64,000 nucleotides of DNA, taken from NCBI RefSeq assembly GCF_014189535.1, contig NZ_CP050307.1, forward strand, positions 2,294,001-2,358,000, in the 5' to 3' direction. The notes below the pieces were generated by a model. The model was not told the origin of the DNA. It did no database searches and was given only the letters and a program-made list of their open reading frames with translations. This document shows, piece after piece, positions 39,201 through 44,500 of the stretch. Each line of letters opens with the position of its first letter. The stretch's first letter is position 1. The DNA comes from Rhizobium lusitanum (GTDB taxonomy: Bacteria > Pseudomonadota > Alphaproteobacteria > Rhizobiales > Rhizobiaceae). The position numbers and the translations under genes were made by a program.

Positions 39201-39444
39201 ACGGTGGGTGACGGGCCAGGATATTGCCTGGAAACGCCTGTATGGCGACGACATGCCGCCAAAGGTAAGTGCGCCTACCTACCCGTTCGCCAGGGAACGC
39301 TATTGGGCTCACTCGGACCCGTCTCGTCCACCACTGTCTGAATCATTCAATTCGTCGGATCAGTCTGCGTCTTTGGGCGCCGACACAAAGCGACGCTTGC
39401 GTCGCGAACTTGAAGACTTGCTGGACACAATAAGTGCCTCCTAG
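26122..39444 (+). CDS. Hybrid trans-AT PKS / NRPS, gene B (second glycine and enamide modules)
   Basis: The protein has 4440 aa; ATG 26122 follows GGAG by about eight bases and gene A by 22 bp, so the two are co-transcribed. Domains by approximate residue: DH 1-285; ACP 307-383; KS6 415-857; ACP 1082-1160; condensation 1203-1640 with HHIVFDG (His1328, His1329, Asp1333); adenylation 1657-2145; PCP 2160-2236; KS8 2272-2703; DH 2882-3170; KR 3180-3610; ACP 3640-3723; KS9 3791-4228; linker and a C-terminal charged helix (RRLRRELEDLLDTI) that may dock to gene C. The A domain again has a glycine pocket. The protein carries the chain over an amide bond and through the first post-glycine elongation. 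Confidence 0.95.
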   Translation: MEKQFYITGSHPLLKNHRVYGQNILSGLAYIDFIHQFFREKGFPHTQLDLRKLVIYAPLRVGDQESVQLTISCVEAGVGMWRIRIEGRMRPDGGHPVGEPKIYVTAEMHRCQPISFETRLDIQSVKTRAKTQTSLDDVYRRLSGRELVHSGLMKASGVIYGHDTEQVVQVSLPTDVPAYVDEFMFHPTLIDGGAVGAVSSFPALADDEDRLFLPLVYDSFRASECFSETCFVRVTNDTVHRNGELLSMDLTFFNQAGMKIAELNHFAVKLVRDAGFIDPERQPEADAAPASSREEVSAGGHFPASNSAEQAVKEAIASVLGGAADDIDPALDFYDMGLNSSGLLHVVSALEERLSSQLSPTLLFEYTSVTALSGHLLDAHAGRFERPLPTSMAKPSEPEAPEGAKIPASPASQDVTDIAIIGMSGRYPGAKNLREFWSNLKAGKHTVSTIPETRWDWQVLEGLRSVSGRSMSKWGGFVDDVDCFDAPFFRISPGEAETMDPQERLFLEASWEALEDAGYTPDNIVAPVGPNKRKAVGVFVGVMHNDYSFIAAEANKQGYPLPISLSLAPIANRVSYFCDFHGPSMAIDTVCSASLTALHLAIDSLRKGESEVALAGGVNLSLHPNKYLSYGLEDMHASDGACRSFGEGGDGYVSAEGVGAVLLKPLRRAKADGDHIYAVVKGSAVNHTGKANGLHVPSPVAQADVVTQCLERSGIDPRTISYLEAHGTGTALGDPIEIQGLIKAFSRHTSDKQFCAIGSVKSNIGHAESAAGISGLSKIVLQLHHKTLVPSLHADPVNSYIDLENSPFYLQREARPWEQPSLSGGGYERRHPRRAGLSAFGATGSNAHVIVEEYRAGPEANSQLSHVGGPVVIVLSARNPDRLRAYAESLLVHLETDPCYQTQDDEHQSLASLAYTLQVGRRALPERLGFVADSLQGLKRTLGAFLASPDVLADVYRGQAKTGQSASSPSGKAVVDNIARWTRDRRYLEVLDAWVKGFPVEWEAVWGHVKPRRVSLPTYPFARERYWINGPLGSFDAPKVENQADREYRQKTTQPARITVTENKQVSSSAIRLPDPDGAGLSGREKVELFLQQVIAEQLNIDIYQVELEERFFDQGLSSAGVVALINALAKGAKIQLSPALLFEHATIATLSDYLAAHHADKCDRITLGERQLTRASDGALPTSSRPESAGSQDTGRPQGNLLSEGQKGLWVLQKRFAKMNAYNVPVCFRVRHLDIKLFQKACRLLVRRHPILSAVFQASGGILSYAEQPERELVFHQADLHGYQAEQIHKVLSEAAKQAFDLEQGPLFKTFLFSLSDEDTIVLINVHHIVFDGHSILLMMDTLFNAYQALSAGREPEELPLSAAHDDFVRGQGALLKSDEGQARLSYWKEQLAEPLPILNLSATPPRNSQANPFAGASHACVLSRELSAQIKHFSETHRVYESTVLLGLFKLLLSRYSSQEDLIVGMPVNERNQGRYQDVIGFLVNMVPVRSQVRAGETFEKFLNALQATMLDGMIHQYPFPSLVQALGAGASAETAPIFQTAFIYQDILKDMAHWDHLFQWVDGIRQEGEYELVLEVLEEKERFALHWKYQSERYEADAIERMADHYVHLAQAAMAEPALSLDEYSLLSEAEEQVLLRDWNDTAIDYPVTKTVDELFEAQVKEAPLATALVHDHRSCSYEELSRRVSEIARYLQAQATYSNGRVAICAERSIDMVAGLLGILRAGMTYIPLDPAFPEERLRYILQDSQADIILTQTALQPKVSQLLSSAKPEETPSTAKVIVLDEPWPAQQPVATNRAEEPAARPLAYIMYTSGSTGRPKGVMISHQALTNFLLSVAKAPGMTRGDSLLAVTTYSFDIAGLELFLPLIVGGQCHIADTAAVQHVEQLKLLLRQKKPTIMQATPSTWNMLFHAGWRNEEKIKILCGGEAMPTSLRQRFHETDSDVWNLFGPTETTIWSTIKHLKKDGPVSIGKPIANTQVYVLDRHNRLNPVGVPGELCIAGDGLAEGYLNRPELTAEKFIDNPFTPGTKLYRTGDLARWMANGELEYLGRIDFQVKLNGFRIELDEIESHLSKHPAIQESVVILQDRGDVKRLIAFYVPARQAGQVPNFKAFLMDSLPGYMIPAFFVPLDKMPMTLNGKVDRRALMDRDVQLHKDVQPVRSRSELERTLLEVWRSVLGLEGIEVGDAFIELGGNSVSATILAERIATKFERPFTVTDLFKYPSIEKISQYFNTFTELNSPARDKAPDEIAPIVSAERQGNERDIPEYYQTSLAIVGISCHFPGAQDHRQFWKNLVQGKESVTFLSPDEAAQSVPDADILDNPAYVPVALNLEGKDYFDPDFFRISHGNAALMDPQFRQLLLHSWKAIEDAGYTPGDIARTGVFMSANNNLYHSLAQTGLEHPAVMENAEDYVSWIFAQGGSIPTMISYQLGLKGPSMFVHTNCSSSLTGLHLANQALQVGDVDYALVGGATLFDAFQAGYIHQPGLNFSSDGHCKTFDAKADGMIAGEGTGVIMVKRAVDAIKDNDNIYCLLRGIAINNDGDDKAGFYAPSVTGQASVIQHVLEKTGINPESIRYVEAHGTGTALGDPIEVAALKETFARYTDKRQFCGLGSVKPNIGHLDTVAGLAGCMKLALSLHHKKFPAQINYSRPNPQIDFERSPFYVQEQEAVWDDGDVPARAALSSFGIGGSNAHAIFEEYRGKTDPASAYPAPAQTVIPLSAKNKDRLRAYAETLLAFLQDDGHERPDLANLAYTLQVGRKGMESRLAFVVSSVEELIDGLSRFVRGDQNSQGIFQGDMSHRNGVLDLIERDEDADELIRMWFEKGKLHQLAKIWATGIAIEWRLLHQGRHPRRVSLPTYPFAQQRYHRRQQVQKRVDPTREHALHPLIHRNVSDFYRQQFTSVFHGTEFFLAEHVLKGRKILPGVAYLEMTLFAAQASSKRRITSLNDIVWMQPIIVGNDECLLSVSLAPEAEHIRYEVFSEGSDPSAPVIHSQGFLTHEDVPDHATKTMDIQAIKSACDSSLSRTQFYSVLDGLGADYGNSFQVIETVWKDRNQALAKLRLPEHRLPDADAYHLHPSIMDAAFQITDSLILQPGETGGYLPFFVKRIDVYQKTPVNGYAHVRFSAGGKPEGAVVKYDIDIVNGAGEICVSIQEFCARKLVNADFSVGRPAGQKQQEMLYLSTAWIDQPIDTVADRKHVALKPSDETQIVILAGVDRGVINAADISPQCQVLYFPRTAEEHEQDASVLGQSVLENFQLCFDLIQQNSGSRLTLLVLAPGGDEAHFHSALNGLFATARQESRKFRGKLVSIEQMERQSSEAITALVKREIGDDFTHAHVHYTADLRRRVERLVEFSPEASDPAGLIKQDGVYWITGGSGKLAMIFAKDLLRRKRVKIVLTGRTAIGVAQQQALDELCGDGAVVVYWQADVSSPAGARQVFDRIKQQFGALNGILHCAGLLRDALIVNKTADDIRAVFAPKVNGVLALDHITKDEPLDFMALFSSVSGVFGNIGQADYAAANTFLDAFARHRNSLRKQGKRQGKTVSIDWPLWKEGGMRTDEEYQKAISDSTGVSPLQTVSGVHAFYQALNAEETQIIVLEGDKAKMKGSYLREEAEPALQASRPDSHRGPASEPLNSQSLRKRVLAQLKAIAAEQVQMQPSEIDEGKPFGAYGFDSISFTTFSNKLNGLYKLKAGSADAITPTVFFEYNSIDSLTAHLLEEYPSLFQSSADEVDRGDSEQTIAQPDRKEAVTGGDQIAPVTPPLRLSAPYRTRFSDDNVGYAQKHEDAVREIAIIGMSGKFPMAEDLDEFWQNLAEGRDCIGEIPAERWSWSDFYGNPTTEKNKTDRKWGGFIAGSGDFDPLFFGISPRDAELMDPCHRLLMTYVWTAIEDAGYAPASLSGSKTAVFVGVGNSGYADLLASSGAEIGGQTVIGTVSSIAPGRISYLLNLHGPSEPVDTACSSSLVAIHRGVSSIRSGEADIAIVGGVQGMFSPQVHISFSKAGMLAKDGRCKTFSSQADGYVRGEGVGILILKQLSRAEADKDHIYGVIKSTAVNHGGRGNTLTSPNPKAQKDLLVAALTQADVDPRTIGYIEAHGTGTPLGDPIEVSSMQEAFKELNAYAGASNGGAARCGIGSVKTNIGHLELAAGVASVAKVLLQMKHRTLVPSLHCDEVNPLINLQGSPFHIVRETRKWERFIDAEGNEIPLRAGVSSFGFGGVNAHVVLEEYIPAQEPAAATPGNEPPVMIVLSAKYQDQLKAYAEKLLQSITRKSAGNVFAHADLVKLACTLQAGRDQMKHRLGFVARSVDDMKTKLGLLLTEWQNADGIHWGSGSKPLDDTGDNSERLLARLYADSDYETILARWVTGQDIAWKRLYGDDMPPKVSAPTYPFARERYWAHSDPSRPPLSESFNSSDQSASLGADTKRRLRRELEDLLDTISAS
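27361..29600 (+). other. Module 6: KS - ACP without reductive domains
   Basis: KS6 has Cys591 (DTVCSASL), HGTGT and SNIGH, so all catalytic residues are present, yet only the linker and an ACP (GLSSAGVV) follow. It may elongate and leave a ketone or simply transfer. Known relatives place glycine directly after the enoyl unit, so this module is a point of difference or an idle one. Confidence 0.8.
29720..32830 (+). other. Module 7: C - A(Gly) - PCP
   Basis: The condensation domain is complete, with HHIVFDG, unlike module 1. The A domain has YTSGSTGRPKG and FDIAGLEL; the pocket residues read D-I-L-Q-L-G-L-I-W-K, a glycine code. The PCP has LGGNSVSA. It should make the amide between the unsaturated acyl chain and glycine. 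Confidence 0.9.
32935..37290 (+). other. Module 8: KS - DH - KR - ACP
   Basis: KS8 has the unusual HTNCSSSL active site (Cys2445) with HGTGT and NIGH; such variants occur in KS domains that accept aminoacyl chains. The DH has HVLKGRKILP (His2915) and HPSIMDAAFQ (Asp3082). The KR has TGGSGKLA (a divergent glycine motif) and QADYAAAN. The ACP has GFDSIS. It should give an allylic or, after shift, enamide C=C next to the glycine nitrogen. Confidence 0.88.
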
Positions 39445-41440
39445 CGCCTTTTTATCGTCATTCACTGTTTCTGGTTCAGATAGGCAATAAGATGACAACC
39501 AACTTTTCGCTCATCGACAATATTCTGAAAGACGTCTTCTCGAAAGATATCGACCGGAATGAAGTGATCCGGCAATTCGAAGCCTTGTCAGACGATGAAA
39601 AGGAGCAGTTTCTCGGCAAGGTTAGGTCGGGCCCTCTGAGGAAAAATGCCGAGACACAGCCAATAGCTGGCGCCGGCGTCATCGATGGCGACAGAAATCG
39701 CGATGCATCGGCTGAGACCCTCATTTTTCAGGAATACTGGCAAGAAGTGCCATTGGATGCCTCGGAAACCGAGGTGGATATTCATGCGTCCCATGCGCAT
39801 CGGACGATCGTCTTCTCGGATGAGAATTGGCTGAAGGAGCAGGCAGCGGACGCAAATGCCGCACCTGTCGGCGACGTAATATACGTCGTCCGGGGCGACC
39901 GCTTTCAAAAGCTGTCCGATCGTTTGTATTGTTGTCGTGCCAATGACGAAGTGCAGTTGCAGACCTTATTCCGTCGGCTCGTCGGCGAGGCGGAGGAAGC
40001 CTCATCGGTTGTCTATGCCTGGTCAAAAGGCAAAGGCGAGGCGGGAATCCATGAATTATTCACGTTATTCAAAGCCATAAGGCCGTTCGCCAGCCAGATA
40101 TCCCAACTGACGCTGCTGGGGCACTACGATCATCAATCTCTGGATTCATGCTGGGACTACGCCTGGATCGGCTTCCAGCGCTCTTTGAAACCGCATTATC
40201 CGGCAACCGTCATTTCGATTGTCTATAGTGAGAGTACCACGATCGGTTTGAAACAGGTGATTGCCTTGTCGAGCCGTGAGAGCGTGGTGTGGCTGAGGGG
40301 TGAGCAAGCCTGCAGGCTTTCGGTTCGGGCCGTTGATGTGGCGCAAAACGTTAAAGCGGCAGCATTGAAACAATATGGCGGATACCTGATTACCGGCGGA
40401 GTGGGCGCTTTGGGCTTCACCTTTGCCCGCCATCTGGCCAGCCATTACCAGGCGAAATTGATCCTTGTCGGAAGACGACCCCTTTCCGATACCATTCGGA
40501 AGCAGCTCAATGAGCTAAAACAGCTCGGGGCCCGCGAGGCGGTTTATGAAACGGTGGATGTCCGCGACGAACTCGGATTGACCTCTCTGGCTCACCGGCT
40601 GCCATTTGAATTGGCGGGCGTAATCCATGCCGCAGGCGTCGAATCCGACAAGGCGTTTTTCGAGAAATCTGCAGGTGATGTTCGTCAAGTGATGGGGCCG
40701 AAAACGATCGGCACCCTATTGCTGGATCAGGTATTTGGCCAGCAGCCCCTGGATTTCATCTGCTATTTCTCATCGTCCGCTGCGTTGCTCGGAGATTTCG
40801 GTGGTTGCGATTATGCCATCGCGAACCGCTTCCAGATGGGCTACGGAGACTATCGCGAACAAAACGCACGCTTCCGCGGAAAGACGATTGTCATAAACTG
40901 GCCGCTATGGGACGGCGCGGAAGGGGGAATGGGCGCTCGGCACAAGGAGCGAACCGATTTCTATCTGAAGACAAGCGGTCAGAAAGCCCTGTCCGCCCGA
41001 TATGGTATTCCCCTATGGTGTGACCTGGTACAAGCGGGTTCCACTCAGTCGCTGGTCATGATCGGCGACGCACGCCGGATCACATCCACGCTGCAACGCT
41101 TCTATGAAAGGACACCCAACCGTCAGGTTGCGTTAAGCCTCGATATCCCGGTTGTCGCTCATCCCGAAGCCAATGCCGCAAAGACGACGGACGTGCCGGA
41201 TGATGAGTTGAAAGCAATCGTCGCCACAGATCTGAAAAGGCTGATTTCCACCGGCTACAAGATTGCCGTCGACAGGCTGGAGGAAAGCGTTCACCTGGCC
41301 GAATATGGTCTGGACTCCATCAATCTGACCGAGCTTGCGCAGCAGTTGAGCGCGCATTTTGCGATAGAGATCACACCAGCCCTGTTTTTCAGCTACATCT
41401 CGATAGATCAGCTCAGCGACTATTTCGTCACCCAGCACCG
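37490..41440 (+). other. Module 9 (split B/C): KS | KR - ACP
   Basis: KS9 (Cys near residue 3960 in DTACSSSL, HGTGT, TNIGH) ends gene B. KR (TGGVGALG, Ser and Tyr in FSSSAAL...CDYAIAN) and ACP (YGLDSI) open gene C. A hydroxyl group is predicted, the position that carries the macrolactone oxygen in lobatamide-type compounds. Confidence 0.87.
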
Positions 41441-41516
41441 GGATCATTTGCAGGCGTTCTATCGTCCGGCGCCCGCGCCAATCGGAAGCAGGATGCAGAT
41501 CCGTCCCATGCCATAA
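39492..41516 (+). CDS. Trans-AT PKS gene C, first fragment: KR - ACP (frame broken at the 3' end)
   Basis: It is 674 aa as read. Residues 1-55 (MTTNFSLIDNILKDVFSKDI onward) form a helical docking segment. The KR spans about 75-520 (ITGGVGALG near 299) and the ACP about 574-650 with YGLDSI. Translation stops at 41514-41516, directly after the ACP linker. The next KS begins only about 70 bases later in the -1 frame and has no start codon before its conserved EPIAIIGM motif. Therefore this is most likely the N-terminal part of a protein of about 4,680 aa running to 53528, with a base missing near the C-runs just before the stop. It lies 47 bp after gene B; the start is preceded only by a weak AGG. 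Confidence 0.88.
   Translation: MTTNFSLIDNILKDVFSKDIDRNEVIRQFEALSDDEKEQFLGKVRSGPLRKNAETQPIAGAGVIDGDRNRDASAETLIFQEYWQEVPLDASETEVDIHASHAHRTIVFSDENWLKEQAADANAAPVGDVIYVVRGDRFQKLSDRLYCCRANDEVQLQTLFRRLVGEAEEASSVVYAWSKGKGEAGIHELFTLFKAIRPFASQISQLTLLGHYDHQSLDSCWDYAWIGFQRSLKPHYPATVISIVYSESTTIGLKQVIALSSRESVVWLRGEQACRLSVRAVDVAQNVKAAALKQYGGYLITGGVGALGFTFARHLASHYQAKLILVGRRPLSDTIRKQLNELKQLGAREAVYETVDVRDELGLTSLAHRLPFELAGVIHAAGVESDKAFFEKSAGDVRQVMGPKTIGTLLLDQVFGQQPLDFICYFSSSAALLGDFGGCDYAIANRFQMGYGDYREQNARFRGKTIVINWPLWDGAEGGMGARHKERTDFYLKTSGQKALSARYGIPLWCDLVQAGSTQSLVMIGDARRITSTLQRFYERTPNRQVALSLDIPVVAHPEANAAKTTDVPDDELKAIVATDLKRLISTGYKIAVDRLEESVHLAEYGLDSINLTELAQQLSAHFAIEITPALFFSYISIDQLSDYFVTQHRDHLQAFYRPAPAPIGSRMQIRPMP
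41500..41516 (+). other. Apparent frameshift 1 (one base missing)
   Basis: Frame changes by -1 between the ACP-end linker and the following KS. Restoring one base, for example in the CCC at 41504-41506, removes the stop and joins the ACP linker to ITGDPIERRS...EPIAIIGM. The exact position within the non-conserved linker is uncertain. Confidence 0.7.
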
Positions 41517-44500
41517 CCGGTGATCCGATTGAACGCCGCTCCGTCCGTCAAGGCCATGCGTCGGTCCAGGGTGGAACGCAGCAACAGGAGCCTATCGCCA
41601 TTATCGGGATGGCGGGTCGTTTTCCCGATGCTGACACGGTCGATGAATTATGGATGCTCCTGTCCGATGGCAGGAACGCCATCATGGACATTCCTGAAAC
41701 CCGCTGGAACTGGCGCGATTACTTTATCGCTCCCGGCGACCCCGACAATAAAATCACCACCAACCGGGGCGGTTTCATCCGGGATATCGAGCGGTTCGAC
41801 GCGCTGTTCTTCGATATTTCTCCCCGAGAGGCGCAGGACATGGACCCCGCGCAGCAATTGCTGCTGATGGAATCCTATCGGGCGATCGAGGATGCCGGTC
41901 TGTCGCCGCAATCGATCAGGGGATCGAGAACGGCCGTCTTCGTCGGGATGGAAGAAAGCCAGCACGAGATGCTCAACGGGTGGCGCGGGATCACCACCGG
42001 CGGTGCCGCCATGATCGCTTCGCGTCTTTCCTATTTTCTGGATCTGCACGGCCCGGCGATTGTTACCAACACGGCTTGCTCGTCCGGGCTGGTCGCCCTG
42101 CACCAGGCGGCCATGAGCCTGCGTCAGGGCGAATGTGATACGGCTCTGGTCGCAAGCGTCGCGCTGACGTTGTCGCCCTACAGCTATATCACCATGAGTC
42201 GCGCCGGCATGCTGTCGCCCGAGGGGCAGTGCCGCAGCTTTGCCGCGAATGCCGATGGCATCGGGGTTGGAGAAGCGGTCGTCGTGCTGGTGCTGAAACC
42301 GCTGGCCGCGGCCGTTGCGGAAGGAAACCCGATTCATGGTGTCCTGAAAGCCAGCGGCATCAATTTCGACGGCAAGACCAATGGCGTCACTGCCCCCAAC
42401 GGCAAGATGCAGGCTGAGCTCATCGAGCGGATCTACACGGACCACAAGATCGATATCAATGACATCGGGCATATCGTTGCTCACGGGACGGGAACTAAGC
42501 TCGGAGATCCGGTCGAGGTCAATGCTCTGCATGACGCGTTCAAAAAACTGCGCGACCGACAGCCAGATCTGAAAAGCGAGCGCAGCAACTGCGCCATCAC
42601 GAGTTGCAAAGCCAATCTGGGCCATACGATGGCCGCCTCCGGCCTGGTCAGCCTCGTCAGCCTGCTGCAAAGTATCCGCCATCAACAAATTCCGGCCAGC
42701 CTGCATTGCGAGGAAGAAAACCCTCATTTCAACCGGACAGATGTTTCCCTCTATGTCAACCGGTCGAGGCGGAAATGGCAGCGCACGGCGGGCAAGCCCC
42801 GGATCGGTGCCGTCAGCGCCTTTGGTCGCAGCGGCACCAATGCCCATGTAGTGATCGAGGAATATCTGCCCGCCGAAAATATCTTGGAATCCGGCTCTTG
42901 GCGCAGCCAGCACACCGAGGTGGCCATCGCCTTGTCGGCGCGTACGGCGGATCAGTTGCGGCAGAAGGTTCGTGATCTGCTGCGTTTGACCGACCGGTTG
43001 GGAGCAGGAGGCGATGACGGAAACGAAATGAGGCTGACGGATGTGGCTTACACCCTGCAAACCGGCAGGGACGCCATGGCCTATCGTCTGGGTTTCATCG
43101 TCGGCTCGTTCGGTGAGCTGCAGGTAAAACTGCGCGCCTATCTTGATGATGCGCAGGACATTGGAAACCTCTTCCGAGGGGACGCCAAACCCGATCCGCA
43201 ATATGTCAGGGCCCTTGCTCGCGACAAGGACAGGATGGCAGCCGCAAAGGAATGGCTTGTCGCCAAAAGATTGCCGGAACTGCTGGGCTTGTGGGTCAAG
43301 GGGTTCGATGTGGACTGGCAGCGGCTTTACGGGGACGATCGGCCAAGGCGCGTTAGCCTGCCCGCCTATCCATTCGTGGGAGAGGCATACAGGCTGCGGA
43401 ATGTCCCAGAGAGCCGCGCATACGCAACTCGAGGGGCCGAGCAGGATGATGCGTTCGGTCGTAGCAAAGCGATCATGCCGTCACCGTCAGGTAAATCGGC
43501 CGTGGCTTCCGGCCAACCCCCACTGGTGGTCATTGGCGGGGCGGGGCTGTTCGGTCTCTGCATGGGTGTGTTCCTGAAGAAGGCCAATATCCCCTTCAGG
43601 ATCATCGAGAAGAATGAGGATGTCGGCGGCGTCTGGTTCGTCAATCGCTGGCCCGGATGCGGCTGCGATATCCCCATGCTCGCCTATGCCTATTCGTTTG
43701 AGCACTTCACCGGCGACATCTGGGCCAAGCAGCCCGATATCCTGAAATATCTGCAAGGGATCGCCCGAAAATACGACCTCTACTCACATATCTCGTTCAA
43801 CACAAAAATCAGGGAAGCCAGCTGGCAGGAAGAGGCGGGGCAATGGCTGCTGACGTCCGAGAATGAAGAAACGATAGCGGCCAAATATTATATTCATGCG
43901 GCGAACGAAGGTCAGGGGCATGTTGGCAACATCCCGAACATTCCGGGGATGGACGAATTCCAAGGCTTCCTGATGCATGCGCTGGATTGCCGTGCGGACG
44001 ACTGGGATTTCGCCGGCAAGCGGATTGCCATCATCGGCAACGGCACGACGCAAATTCAGCTTGTGGAAACACTACAGCCCGTTGCTGAAAGGCTGGTCGT
44101 CTACGCCCGCTCGCCCAAATACATCTATCCCAGAGCGACTTATGGCAGGAAAACCCAGGAAAAGCTCGGCAGCGACTATCAATTCTGGCTGAAGCATCGG
44201 GGTGAATATCTGGCCGGAGCGGATGAGTTCTACGCCATTTCCAATGATCCGGTTCAGATCAATCCTTTTCATCCCGACACGCAGGTCGAGCGATATTTTT
44301 CCCGCGACATGAATGACGACTGGCGCTCGTTTTATCAGTGGTTGCGCGAGATCGACATGGTGCCGGACTATTCGCCCGGATGCAGCAGGCCCTGCATGTC
44401 GCACACCTATCACCACCAGATCCGGGCCGACAATGTCGAGCTGAAAACCGTGCCCGCCGCCCGAATTACCGCCACCGGTATCGAGACGGAAAAAGATGCG

